A stretch of DNA of 64,000 nt, taken from Thiobacillus sp. (GTDB taxonomy: Bacteria; Pseudomonadota; Gammaproteobacteria; Burkholderiales; Thiobacillaceae). The notes under the pieces were generated by a model that saw only the letters and a list, made by a program, of their open reading frames with translations, did no database searches and was not told the origin of the DNA. The stretch covers positions 1 to 64,000 of the forward strand of contig JAIBEI010000015.1 of assembly GCA_019459055.1 (NCBI GenBank), written 5' to 3'. Shown here in pieces: positions 35,836 through 44,293 of the stretch; the first letter of the stretch is position 1; every line of letters starts with the position of its first letter. Position numbers and translations under genes: made by a program.

Positions 35836-35886
35836 TGCGCCGGCCGATGCATGAATCCGCTGAACGCGCGACCCGGCCGTATCGCC

Positions 35887-35914
35887 TTGCGCACGCGCTG
35901 CAATTTTTTATAAC
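35887..35914 (+). promoter_or_regulatory. candidate sigma-70 promoter of gspG
   Basis: TTGCGC, 16-base spacer, TATAAC, in an AT-rich patch of the unusually long (123-base) gspF-gspG gap. It could give the major pseudopilin its own, higher expression. A weak CGGGC/GCCCG hairpin follows at 35916-35935. Confidence 0.4.
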
Positions 35915-35958
35915 GCGGGCTGTTTTTTGCGCCCGTTGATTTGATTGGAAGGATCGAC

Positions 35959-36405
35959 ATGAAATCCGCATCACACAAACCAGGCCTGGCCGCGCGCGGC
36001 TTCACCCTGATCGAGATCATGGTGGTGGTCGCGATTCTCGGCATTCTCGCGGCGCTGGTGGTGCCGAAAATCATGGGCCGGCCGGACGAGGCGCGCATCG
36101 TTGCCGCCAAGCAGGACATCGCCTCGATCAAGCAGGCGCTGAACCTCTATCGCCTCGACAATGCGCGCTATCCGGCCACCGATCAGGGCCTGCAGGCCCT
36201 GGTGGAAAAGCCGACTTCCGGGCCGATTCCCGGCAACTGGAAAGCCGGCGGCTATATCGAGCGCCTGCCCAACGATCCCTGGAATGCACCCTACCAGTAT
36301 CTGAATCCAGGGCTGCACGGCGAGATCGACGTTTTCAGCCTGGGCGCGGACGGCGCGGCAGGCGGCGAAGGCAACAACGCGGACATCGGTTCGTGGGAGC
36401 TGTAA
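35959..36405 (+). CDS. gspG: major pseudopilin GspG
   Basis: 148-aa major pseudopilin, main subunit of the type II pseudopilus. Prepilin peptidase site RG/FTLIE with Glu at +5, hydrophobic helix MVVVAILGILAALVVP, and the conserved C-terminal ALVEKPTSGPIPGNWKAGGYIERLPNDPWNAPYQY and calcium-site-like region. Start at 35959 has GGAAGGA upstream. The processing peptidase (GspO/PilD) is not in this window. Confidence 0.96.
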   Translation: MKSASHKPGLAARGFTLIEIMVVVAILGILAALVVPKIMGRPDEARIVAAKQDIASIKQALNLYRLDNARYPATDQGLQALVEKPTSGPIPGNWKAGGYIERLPNDPWNAPYQYLNPGLHGEIDVFSLGADGAAGGEGNNADIGSWEL

Positions 36406-36884
36406 GCCAGCGCGGCTTCACCCTGATCGAGGTCCTGGTGGTGCTGGTGATCATCGGCATCATGGTTGGATTGGTGGGCGTGCGTCTGATGCCGGACGAC
36501 GACCGCGTGCTGGCGAACGAGGTGCAGCGGCTGGCGCTGCTGCTGGAACAGACGCGCGACCAGGCGGTGGTATCGGGCGAGCCGATTGCGTTTACGGTGG
36601 AGCAGGGGGGCTATCGTTTCTGGGCGTTGGACGAGGACAACCAATGGGTGCCGCGCAGCGGCGACGATCTGCTGAAGGATCGAAGCTTGGCGAGCGGCGT
36701 GCGCCTGCTGGCACTGCGGGTGAATCAGGCCACTCTGGAGGCGGGCGAGCGCCTGCTGTTCCTGCCGTCCGGCAGCAGCGCGCCATTCACCGCCGACCTG
36801 GCGCTCAACGCGGCGCACGCGCGCATCCGTGGCGACAGCCTGGGCCGGGTACGCGTCGAGACGCAGCAGGATATGGCCGAATGA
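36393..36884 (+). CDS. gspH: minor pseudopilin GspH
   Basis: 163-aa minor pseudopilin with the processing site QRG/FTLIEVLVVLVIIG close to the N-terminus and a globular C-terminal domain. The GTG start overlaps gspG by 13 bases. It overlaps gspI by four. Confidence 0.88.
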   Translation: MGAVSQRGFTLIEVLVVLVIIGIMVGLVGVRLMPDDDRVLANEVQRLALLLEQTRDQAVVSGEPIAFTVEQGGYRFWALDEDNQWVPRSGDDLLKDRSLASGVRLLALRVNQATLEAGERLLFLPSGSSAPFTADLALNAAHARIRGDSLGRVRVETQQDMAE

Positions 36885-37261
36885 GCAGGCAGTCGGCGCG
36901 CGGCTTCACCCTGATCGAGGTGCTGGTGGCGCTGGCGATTCTGGCGATCGCGCTGGCCGCTGCCAGTCGCGCGTCGGCGATGATGGCCAACAGTTCGGCC
37001 GAGCTGCGGCAACGCCTGTTGGCCAGCTGGGTGGCGCAAAACCGTCTGGCCGAACTGCAGGCGCGGCGCGCCTGGCCCGATGCCGGCACCCGCGAAGGCG
37101 AGGTGGAGCAGGCGGGATTGAAACTGACCTGGCACGAAACCGTCAGCGCCACCCCCAACCAGGCGTTCCGCCGCGTTGAAATCCGTGTTGGCGCGGCGGG
37201 GCGCGACGCGCATGCACTGGCGCGGCTGACCGGCTACCTGGCACGGGCCGAGAGCAAATGA
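36881..37261 (+). CDS. gspI: minor pseudopilin GspI
   Basis: 126-aa pseudopilin, site ARG/FTLIEVLVALAILAIAL, with the family pattern LASWVAQNRLAELQ. Part of the GspI-J-K tip complex. Both ends overlap neighbours by four bases (ATGA). Confidence 0.92.
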   Translation: MSRQSARGFTLIEVLVALAILAIALAAASRASAMMANSSAELRQRLLASWVAQNRLAELQARRAWPDAGTREGEVEQAGLKLTWHETVSATPNQAFRRVEIRVGAAGRDAHALARLTGYLARAESK

Positions 37262-37848
37262 GGCAGCGCGGCTTCACCCTGGTGGAAATGTTGGTGGCGC
37301 TGACGATCTTCGCGCTGATGTCGGTGCTGGCCTACCGCGGGCTGACCGCGGTGCTGCAGACGCGCGAGCATCTCACCGAGGACAACCGGCGCTGGCGCGA
37401 CATTGCGCTGACGTTGGCGCAACTGGAGCAGGACATGAGCATGGCGGTGGACCGACCAGTGCGCGACAGCGGTGACCTGCCGCTGCCGGCGCTGGTCGGC
37501 AACCCGCAGGCCCTTGGCGCCAACGACGCGCAGCTGAGTTTCAGCCGCATGGGCATGGCGTGGCAGACCGGCGTGCTGGCGGATGTTCAGCGCCATGGCT
37601 ACAGGCTCAACAACGGCACGCTCGAGCAACTGGTGTGGCCGGTGCTGGACCGGGCGCCGCTCACCGAGCCCGTGGTGCATGCATTGCTGGAGCGGGTCAA
37701 CCGCTTCGAGTTGCGCTACCTCGACGGCAGTGGCAACTGGCAGCCGCGCTGGCCGCTGCCCGGGGTGGCGGCGCTGCCGGCGGCGCTGGAGGTGGTGCTC
37801 GAACTCGACGGCGGCGTCGCCGTGACGCGGGTTTTTGCCCTGCCATGA
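37258..37848 (+). CDS. gspJ: minor pseudopilin GspJ
   Basis: 196-aa pseudopilin beginning MRQRG/FTLVEMLVALTIFALMS, followed by the larger beta-rich domain of GspJ (YRGLTAVLQTREHLTEDNRRWRDIA). It binds GspI and GspK at the pseudopilus tip. Overlaps gspK by four bases. Confidence 0.92.
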   Translation: MRQRGFTLVEMLVALTIFALMSVLAYRGLTAVLQTREHLTEDNRRWRDIALTLAQLEQDMSMAVDRPVRDSGDLPLPALVGNPQALGANDAQLSFSRMGMAWQTGVLADVQRHGYRLNNGTLEQLVWPVLDRAPLTEPVVHALLERVNRFELRYLDGSGNWQPRWPLPGVAALPAALEVVLELDGGVAVTRVFALP

Positions 37849-38759
37849 GGCGCCAGCGCGGCATGGCCGTCATCACGGCCATCCTGGTCGTTGCGCTGGT
37901 GGCGAGCGCGGCGTCGTTCATGGCGTGGCAGCAGCAGTTGTGGGTGCGCCAGGTGGAAAACCTCAATGAACAGGCGCAAAGCAGGGTGGTGGTGCTGGCG
38001 GCGCTGCAGTGGGCGCGTTCGGTGCTGGCGCAGGACGCGCGCAACAACAGTGTGGACCATCTGGACGATGGCTGGGCGCAGGCGCTGGCGCCGCTGCCGG
38101 TGGAGGGGGGCGAACTGGCCGGCGAACTGACCGACCAGCAGGGGCTGTTCAACCTCAACAACCTGGTGCGCGGGGGCAAGGTCAGCGCGACCGATCTCGC
38201 GGTTTTTCGCAAGCTGCTGGAGCTGCTGCAATTGCCGTCCGAGCATGCTGCCGCCGTGGTCGACTGGATCGATCCCAATGCCGTGGTGACGCATCCGGGT
38301 GGCGCCGAGGACATGGATTATCTGGCACTGGATCCGCCTTACCGCGCCGGCAACCGTGCGCTGACGACGGTGGACGGGCTCGCCCGCCTGAAAGGCTTCG
38401 ACGCGGTGACGGTAGAGCGCTTGCGTCCCTTCGTGACGGCGTTGCCGCAAGCGACGCCGGTCAACGTCAACACCGCGCCGGCGGAAGTGCTGGCGGCGGT
38501 GATCGCCGACCTGCCGCTCGACCAGGCGCAGACGCTGGTGACGGCGCGCAAGGAGCAGCATTTCAAGGACATCGCCGATTTCCGTGCGCGGCTGCCGAAG
38601 ACGGTGATGCAGGTCAATGAGAGCCTGCTGAGTGTCGGCAGCCGCTATTTCCTGGTTACCGGCCACGCCCGCTTCGGCCGCGCGAAAGTCGGCTGCCAGG
38701 CCCTGCTGGAACGTGAAACGACCGCCTGGCCGAAGCTGGTGTGGCAAAAGAATATCTGA
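37845..38759 (+). CDS. gspK: minor pseudopilin GspK
   Basis: 304-aa tip pseudopilin. The processing site is QRG/MAVITAILVVALVAS; as in other GspK proteins the Glu at +5 is missing (Ile here). Typical LTDQQGLFNLNNL, DWIDPN and helix-hairpin regions (VNVNTAPAEVLAAV) are present. Confidence 0.93.
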   Translation: MRRQRGMAVITAILVVALVASAASFMAWQQQLWVRQVENLNEQAQSRVVVLAALQWARSVLAQDARNNSVDHLDDGWAQALAPLPVEGGELAGELTDQQGLFNLNNLVRGGKVSATDLAVFRKLLELLQLPSEHAAAVVDWIDPNAVVTHPGGAEDMDYLALDPPYRAGNRALTTVDGLARLKGFDAVTVERLRPFVTALPQATPVNVNTAPAEVLAAVIADLPLDQAQTLVTARKEQHFKDIADFRARLPKTVMQVNESLLSVGSRYFLVTGHARFGRAKVGCQALLERETTAWPKLVWQKNI

Positions 38760-38777
38760 TCCAATCGAACCCTGACC

Positions 38778-40019
38778 ATGAGCCTGCTGCGCATCCATAT
38801 CCCTTCTTCCTGGCCCGACACCGAGCCGGACGCTCCATTGCCCTGGTGCAATCTTGACACGCGCGGCGAGCGGCTCGCAGCCGGCAGTGCCACGCTCGCC
38901 AACCTGCCGCGCGCCGAGGCCTGCGAACTGGTGATTCCGGCCGAGGCGGTGCTGCTGACCCGTGCCACCCTGCCGCGCGGCAGCAAGCGTAAAATGCGGC
39001 AGTTTCTGGCGTACGTGATCGAAGACCGGCTGGTGGCCGAACCCGATGCGGTGCATGTGGCCGCCGGCCCCACGCTGGGTGACGGCCAGACTGCGCTGGC
39101 GGTGGTCGACAAGGCCTGGCTGGCGCGGGTGCTGGCGCGTTTGGACGGAGCCGGCCTGCGGCCGCGCAGCGCCTGGCCGGAAACCCTGCTGCCGGCGTTG
39201 CCGGCCGATGGTTGGGTGATGGTGTGGGATGGCCGTGGCGGCTTCCTGCGCAGCGGCGAGCATGCGGGCATGAGCCTGGACGGCGGCACGTCCACGCAGC
39301 CGCCCACCGCGCTCGTGCTGAGCGTGGCGGAAGCCCGTGCGGCGGCCGCCTTGCCGCATCACCTGCTGTTGCGTCTGCGCGAAGGCGCGTCGCCACCCGA
39401 CGTCGAAGCCTGGAGCCATGTGCTGGGCGTGGCGGTCGAGGTGGGGGTGGAATGGATGCCCTTGCAGCTTCCGGACGCCACCCATGGCGGCATCGATCTG
39501 CTGCAGGGCGCATTCGCACCATCGGGTGCGGGGCGGGACGGGTGGCCCAATTTGCGGCTGCCGCTGATTCTGGCCGGGCTGATCGCCTTGCTGCAGGTCG
39601 GGGCGACGACGACCGAGTGGTGGCTGTTGAGCCGTGAAAAGCAACACCTGCAGGCGGCGATGGAAGGGAGCTTCCGCGAGGCCTTCCCCGACGCGCGCGC
39701 GATCGTCGACGCGCCGCTCCAGATGCAGCGCAATCTGGCCGAACTGCGCGGCACGGCGGGCCAAATGTCGCCGTCTGATTTGATGCCCTTGCTGTCGCGC
39801 GTGGCGTCTGCGCTCGACGCCGACAGCCGCGGTAGCCTGCGCGCGATCCGCTACGAAACCAGCCAGCTCAGTCTGGAAGTGGCGGTGACCGACCAGGCGG
39901 CGGCCGAAAACTTGTTGAGGCGCCTGACCGATGCCGGCCTGGCCGGCCAGCTGCAAAGCGTCAGCGGCACGGCGCCGCAATCGCTGGCGCGTATCGCGAT
40001 TACGGGGAATACGCCATGA
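38778..40019 (+). CDS. gspL: type II secretion protein GspL
   Basis: 413-aa bitopic inner-membrane protein with an actin-like cytoplasmic domain that binds GspE (LLRIHIPSSW..., ATLPRGSKRKMRQFLAYVIEDRL), one membrane helix near residue 260 (LRLPLILAGLIALLQVG) and a ferredoxin-like periplasmic domain. Overlaps gspM by four bases. Confidence 0.9.
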   Translation: MSLLRIHIPSSWPDTEPDAPLPWCNLDTRGERLAAGSATLANLPRAEACELVIPAEAVLLTRATLPRGSKRKMRQFLAYVIEDRLVAEPDAVHVAAGPTLGDGQTALAVVDKAWLARVLARLDGAGLRPRSAWPETLLPALPADGWVMVWDGRGGFLRSGEHAGMSLDGGTSTQPPTALVLSVAEARAAAALPHHLLLRLREGASPPDVEAWSHVLGVAVEVGVEWMPLQLPDATHGGIDLLQGAFAPSGAGRDGWPNLRLPLILAGLIALLQVGATTTEWWLLSREKQHLQAAMEGSFREAFPDARAIVDAPLQMQRNLAELRGTAGQMSPSDLMPLLSRVASALDADSRGSLRAIRYETSQLSLEVAVTDQAAAENLLRRLTDAGLAGQLQSVSGTAPQSLARIAITGNTP

Positions 40020-40504
40020 AAGACCTGCTGGTTCAATTCTGGCGTACGCGCGTGCCGCGCGAACGCTTCGTCCTCGCCGGCGGTTCGGCGCTGCTGGTGC
40101 TGGCCCTGGGGTTTGCCTACGCCTGGCTGCCGATGCAGCGCGACGTGGTGCAGCTGCGGCAGGCGCTGCCGCAGCTGCGCGCCCAGGCCGGGCAGTTGCA
40201 GCAGGACGCGCAGGAAGTCGCCCGTCTCAAGGCGCAGCCCGCGGTGATCCGGGGGACGGGCAGCCTCGCACACGCAGTCGAGCAGAACGCAGTCGCCTCG
40301 GGCCTGGGCGAGCGTATCGAATCGATCACGCCGCAGGATGCCGGCCACGTGCGGGTGCTGCTGCCGCAGGTGGCGTTCGACGCGTGGATCGTCTGGGTCG
40401 GCGCCTTGCAGGCGAGCCACGGGGTGCGGGTGGAATCGGCCCGCATCGAAGCGACTGCCGCCGCCGGCATGGTCCGTGTCGACGCCGTGCTGGCGGGCGG
40501 ATGA
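40016..40504 (+). CDS. gspM: type II secretion protein GspM
   Basis: 162-aa bitopic inner-membrane protein with a short cytoplasmic N-terminus, one membrane helix (FVLAGGSALLVLALGFAYAWL) and a periplasmic coiled-coil plus ferredoxin-like domain. Partner of GspL. Overlaps gspN. Confidence 0.88.
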   Translation: MKDLLVQFWRTRVPRERFVLAGGSALLVLALGFAYAWLPMQRDVVQLRQALPQLRAQAGQLQQDAQEVARLKAQPAVIRGTGSLAHAVEQNAVASGLGERIESITPQDAGHVRVLLPQVAFDAWIVWVGALQASHGVRVESARIEATAAAGMVRVDAVLAGG

Positions 40505-41277
40505 TGGCGGATCGCGCGCCTTTCCGTTTGCGCGGGCCGCATTACCTGCTGGCTGCGCTGGTGTACCTGGCGCTGCTGCTGGCGTGGGCGCCGGCCAGTC
40601 TGCTGGCGTGGGCGCTGCCGCACTTCACCCAGCAGGCGATGTCGCTTGATCAGGCCGAAGGAAGCGTGTGGCGCGGCCAGGCCGCGGGGATTCGGGTGAA
40701 GGTTGCGGCGTCACCCGATTTGCAGCTGGGCCGCATTCGCTGGCAGTTGCGCCCGCTCGATCTCTTCGCCGGCCGCCTCGGCTATCGGCTGCACCTGACA
40801 GGCGCGGGCATTGATGCGCAGGGCGTGTTGCGCGCAGGGGCGAACAGCGGGGAGCTGCTGGAAACCCGGGTCGAACTGCCGGCAAAATGGCTGGAGCAAC
40901 TGTCACCCGACCTCGGTTTGTGGCAACCGGACGGCCGACTGGTTTTGCAAGCCGACCGCATCGCCTTCAGCCGAAGCGGCACCGAAGGCGATGCCACCCT
41001 GCGCTGGCTGGATGCCGTTTCGGGCCGGGTGCGGCCACGACTCGGCAGCTACCGCGCGGACGTCGAAGGGATGGAAAACGGCCTGAAATTCAAACTGTCG
41101 ACCGAATCGGGGCCGCTGTTCCTGCAGGGTTTGGGCAGTTGGGACCGCCGGCGCGGCACGGTTTTTAACGGTGTGGCCCGTGCCGCCCCGGATAGCCGGG
41201 TGGAACTGGATGGGCTTTTGAGTCTCATCGGTCCGGCCCAGCCGAATGGCGACCGCGTGATCCGCATCGCGGGTTGA
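40501..41277 (+). CDS. gspN: type II secretion protein GspN
   Basis: 258-aa protein with an N-terminal membrane helix (YLLAALVYLALLLAWAPASLLAWAL) and a periplasmic beta-rich domain (SLDQAEGSVWRGQAAGIRV, LQLGRIRWQLRPLDLFAGRLGYRL), the pattern of GspN. It closes the operon; GspN is present in only some systems and is often dispensable. Two adjacent ATGs (40501, 40504) are possible starts. The next 125 bases carry TTACA-N3-TGTAA (41314-41326) and no clear terminator. Confidence 0.85.
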   Translation: MMADRAPFRLRGPHYLLAALVYLALLLAWAPASLLAWALPHFTQQAMSLDQAEGSVWRGQAAGIRVKVAASPDLQLGRIRWQLRPLDLFAGRLGYRLHLTGAGIDAQGVLRAGANSGELLETRVELPAKWLEQLSPDLGLWQPDGRLVLQADRIAFSRSGTEGDATLRWLDAVSGRVRPRLGSYRADVEGMENGLKFKLSTESGPLFLQGLGSWDRRRGTVFNGVARAAPDSRVELDGLLSLIGPAQPNGDRVIRIAG

Positions 41278-41402
41278 TGCAGGTAACCCTCCGGGGCTCG
41301 TCGTTCTGCGCCTTTACAATCTGTAACATGAAACCATCGTGTTAAACGTCGCGTAGTAAGTTAAGCTCTGCGCCGATATTCCACGATGTATGCCACGATT
41401 GA

Positions 41403-42032
41403 ATGATGCCAAGTATGCTTTCTGCCAATGGACTGGCCTGCGAACGCGGCGAGCGCCTGCTGTTCAGAAACCTGGGTTTCGAGTTGGGGCGGGGCGAGGC
41501 TTTATTGGTGGTGGGGGGCAATGGTCGCGGCAAGACCAGCCTGCTGCGCATCCTCTGCGGCCTGTCTGCGCCTGTCGCCGGCGTTGTGCGCTGGCGTGGC
41601 GACCCCCTGAGCAAGGCGCACGAACAATATGGGCGGGAGATGGCCTATCTCGGCCATGCCAACGGCATCAAGGACGACCTCACCCCGATGGAGAATCTGC
41701 GTATCGCGGCGGCGCTGAACGGCCGTGAACTGGATATCGGGACCGCGACGGCTGCGCTGGAGCGGGTGGGCCTGTCGCGTTGCATGGATTTCCCTGCCCG
41801 CGTGCTGTCTTTCGGCCAGCGCCGGCGCGTTGCGCTGGCGGGGCTGATGACGGCCGGCGCGCTGCTGTGGATTCTCGACGAACCGCTGACCGGGCTCGAC
41901 GTCGAGGGGGTCGCGATGGTGGAGCGGATGATCCGCGATCACGTCGTGGCGGGTGGCCTGGCGATCATGACCACCCATCAGCCCCTGGCGCTCGACGGCC
42001 TGACCCCCCAAACCCTCTCGGTCGGCGAGTGA
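41403..42032 (+). CDS. ccmA: haem exporter ATPase CcmA
   Basis: 209-aa ABC ATPase of the CcmABCD complex that releases holo-CcmE during cytochrome c maturation. Walker A is GGNGRGKTSLL (Arg replaces the usual Ala), signature LSFGQRRRVALAGLM, Walker B LLWILDEPLTGLD. ATG at 41415 is an alternative start. First gene of a complete ccmA-I operon. Its stop codon abuts a duplicated 57-base repeat. Confidence 0.93.
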   Translation: MMPSMLSANGLACERGERLLFRNLGFELGRGEALLVVGGNGRGKTSLLRILCGLSAPVAGVVRWRGDPLSKAHEQYGREMAYLGHANGIKDDLTPMENLRIAAALNGRELDIGTATAALERVGLSRCMDFPARVLSFGQRRRVALAGLMTAGALLWILDEPLTGLDVEGVAMVERMIRDHVVAGGLAIMTTHQPLALDGLTPQTLSVGE

Positions 42033-42144
42033 GCGTGGTTCTTGACGCTTCAGCGGCTTTAGAACCACGGCCTACCCCTTGCGGGTGGAGCGTGGTTGTT
42101 GACGCTTCAGCGGCTTTAGTGCCACGGCCTACCCCTTGCGGGTG
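42031..42144 (+). repeat. tandem duplication of a 57-base palindromic repeat between ccmA and ccmB
   Basis: Two adjacent copies (42031-42087 and 42088-42144), identical at 54 of 57 positions. Copy 1 contains the inverted repeat GTGGTTCT/AGAACCAC around a GC-rich loop; in copy 2 two of three changes fall in one arm. On the minus strand each reads GGGTAGG followed by the palindrome, the same design as the REP-like elements at 11136-11228. The first two bases complete the ccmA stop codon. Confidence 0.8.
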
Positions 42145-42168
42145 GAGCCTATTCGCGCATGGACCACG

Positions 42169-42837
42169 ATGCTGAAATTCCTGTTCACCGTCATTCGCCG
42201 CGATGTGTTGTTGGCGGGGCGGCGCCGTGGCGACTGGCTGACCGCGCAATTCTTCTTCGTCATGGTGGTGAGCATGTTTCCGCTCGGCATCGGGCCAGAG
42301 CCGGGTATGCTGCGCACCATCGGGCCGGGGGTGGTGTGGGTGGCGGCGCTGCTGGCGTCGCTGCTGTCGCTGGATCGGCTGTTCGCCGACGATTATCGCG
42401 ACGGCACCCTGGAACAAATGCTGCTGTCGCCCAGTCCTATTGCCCTGCTGACCTTGGGAAAGGCGATCGCGCACTGGATCATCAACGGGATTCCGCTGCT
42501 GCTGATTGCGCCGCTGCTGGGGATCCAGTTCAATCTGCCGGCCGAGGCGCTGTGGATGCTCGTCCTGTCGCTGGCCATCGGCACGCCCATCCTGTCCCTG
42601 CTCGGCAGCATCGGCGCCGCGTTGACACTGGGCTTGCGTGGCGGCGGTGCGCTGGTCACCCTGCTGATCATGCCGCTTTATGTGCCGGCCCTGATTTTCG
42701 GTGCCGGCGCGGTGGAGGGCGTGCTCTCCGGCACCGGTTCGGAAGCGCACCTCTCGCTGCTGGGGGCGTTTTTGATGATGTCGCTGTTGCTGGCGCCGTG
42801 GGTCAGCGCCATGGCCCTTAGAGTTTCTGTGGAGTAG
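42169..42837 (+). CDS. ccmB: haem exporter permease CcmB
   Basis: 222-aa membrane protein with six hydrophobic helices, starting MLKFLFTVIRRDVLLAGRR. It has the CcmB pattern FVMVVSMFPLGIGPEP, LFADDYRDGTLEQMLLSP and LLIMPLYVPALIFGAGAV. Start chosen to match the family length; upstream in-frame codons lie in the repeat. Confidence 0.93.
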   Translation: MLKFLFTVIRRDVLLAGRRRGDWLTAQFFFVMVVSMFPLGIGPEPGMLRTIGPGVVWVAALLASLLSLDRLFADDYRDGTLEQMLLSPSPIALLTLGKAIAHWIINGIPLLLIAPLLGIQFNLPAEALWMLVLSLAIGTPILSLLGSIGAALTLGLRGGGALVTLLIMPLYVPALIFGAGAVEGVLSGTGSEAHLSLLGAFLMMSLLLAPWVSAMALRVSVE

Positions 42838-42841
42838 GCAT

Positions 42842-43576
42842 TTGAATTTGTACCACTACGCTTCGCCGTCAACCTTCTACCCCCTGGCCGGGAAGCTGAT
42901 CCCGTGGTTTGCGGCGCTGGCGTTCCTCCTGGCGATTGCAGGGCTCTACATCAGTTTCTTCGTGGCGCCCACCGACTTCCAGCAGGGCGAGGGCTATCGC
43001 ATCATTTTCATCCATGTGCCGGCGGCCTGGATGTCGATGTTCATCTATGTCGTCATGGCTTTCTGGTCGGCCATCGGTCTCGCCTGGAACACCCGATTGT
43101 CGTTCGTCATGGCGCGCGCGCTGGCGCCCACCGGCGCCATGTTCACTTTCGTCGCCCTGTGGACCGGCGCGTTCTGGGGCAAGCCGATGTGGGGCGCCTG
43201 GTGGGTGTGGGATGCCCGCCTCACCTCCGAGCTGATCCTGCTGTTCCTCTATGTCGGCGTCATGGCCCTGCAGGCCGCGATCGACGACCCGCGCCGCGCC
43301 GACCGCGCCGGTGCGCTGCTCAATCTGGTCGGCGTCATCAATGTGCCGATCATCTATTTCTCGGTCAAATGGTGGAATACCCTGCACCAGGGCTCCTCAG
43401 TCAGTCTCACCCGCGCCCCCTCAATGGCGCAGACCATGCTCTGGGGCATGCTCATCATGGCGCTCGCCGCCTGGATGTACACCATCGCCGTCGCCCTGGC
43501 GCGGGCCCGCACGCTGGTCCTCGAACGCGAGCGGCAGACCGAATGGGTGCGCGCCCAGCTGGAGGGACAGCCATGA
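42842..43576 (+). CDS. ccmC: haem-handling membrane protein CcmC
   Basis: 244-aa six-helix protein that loads haem onto CcmE. It has the tryptophan-rich WWD motif (WGAWWVWDARLTSELILL) and flanking haem-ligand histidines (FIHVPAAWMS and WWNTLHQGSS). The start is TTG, five bases after the ccmB stop. Confidence 0.95.
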   Translation: MNLYHYASPSTFYPLAGKLIPWFAALAFLLAIAGLYISFFVAPTDFQQGEGYRIIFIHVPAAWMSMFIYVVMAFWSAIGLAWNTRLSFVMARALAPTGAMFTFVALWTGAFWGKPMWGAWWVWDARLTSELILLFLYVGVMALQAAIDDPRRADRAGALLNLVGVINVPIIYFSVKWWNTLHQGSSVSLTRAPSMAQTMLWGMLIMALAAWMYTIAVALARARTLVLERERQTEWVRAQLEGQP

Positions 43577-43746
43577 TCTGGAATAGTTGGCAGGTCTTCT
43601 GGGCCATGGGCGGCTACGGCCTCTATGTCTGGGGGTCGTTCGGCGTGACGCTGCTCTGCGTCGTGGCTGAAGTCGGGCTGCTGCGCCGCCATCGCCTGCA
43701 GGTCTGGCGCCGGCTCAAGCGCATGAAATCATGGGATATCCAATAA
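43573..43746 (+). CDS. ccmD: CcmD
   Basis: 57-aa small membrane protein: one helix ([23 protein letters not shown]) followed by a basic cytoplasmic tail ([15 protein letters not shown]). Position, size and topology identify CcmD, which stabilises CcmC-CcmE. It overlaps ccmC by four bases. Confidence 0.92.
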   Translation: MIWNSWQVFWAMGGYGLYVWGSFGVTLLCVVAEVGLLRRHRLQVWRRLKRMKSWDIQ

Positions 43747-43765
43747 TCCGTACTCTGGAAACAGC

Positions 43766-44218
43766 ATGGCAATGAAACCACGTCACAGAAAACTCGCCCT
43801 GATCGTCCTGGTCGTCGCCATCCTTGGGGTGGCGGTCGCGCTGGTGCTCAATGCCTTCAACAGCAATCTGGTGTTCTTCTTCTCGCCCACCCAGGTCGCC
43901 AATGGGGAGGCGCCGACCAGCCGCGCCTTCCGCATCGGCGGCCTGGTGGAGGAAGGCAGTATCCGGCGCGAGGCGGACGGGCTCACCACGCGTTTCGTCG
44001 TCACCGATACCGCCAAATCGATGCCGGTGACCTACACCGGCATCCTGCCCGACCTGTTCAAGGAAGGAAAAGGCGTGGTGGCCGAAGGCCGGCTCGGTTC
44101 CGACGGCCTGTTTGCTGCCACCCAGGTGCTGGCCAAGCACGACGAGAACTACATGCCGCCAGAAGCCGCCAGCGCGATCGAGCAGGCGCAGAAGGCGCAG
44201 CAGACGGTCGCGGAGTGA
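43766..44218 (+). CDS. ccmE: haem chaperone CcmE
   Basis: 150-aa periplasmic haem chaperone with an N-terminal anchor ([22 protein letters not shown]), beta-barrel core, and the covalent haem-binding histidine in [12 protein letters not shown] near residue 124. Confidence 0.96.
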   Translation: MAMKPRHRKLALIVLVVAILGVAVALVLNAFNSNLVFFFSPTQVANGEAPTSRAFRIGGLVEEGSIRREADGLTTRFVVTDTAKSMPVTYTGILPDLFKEGKGVVAEGRLGSDGLFAATQVLAKHDENYMPPEAASAIEQAQKAQQTVAE

Positions 44219-44247
44219 GTGCGGTCCGGTCAACATTGAAACATTAC

Positions 44248-44267
44248 GTTCCTGCCATGGCAGGAAC
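44248..44267. repeat. perfect 20-bp palindrome between ccmE and ccmF
   Basis: GTTCCTGCCATGGCAGGAAC is a perfect self-complementary 20-mer with no loop in DNA, 26 bases before the ccmF ATG, in the only sizeable gap of the distal ccm operon. It could be a dimeric regulator site or an mRNA hairpin; no U-tract follows. Confidence 0.7.
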
Positions 44268-44293
44268 CCCGTGGTTTTCTTGAGGTAGCTACC

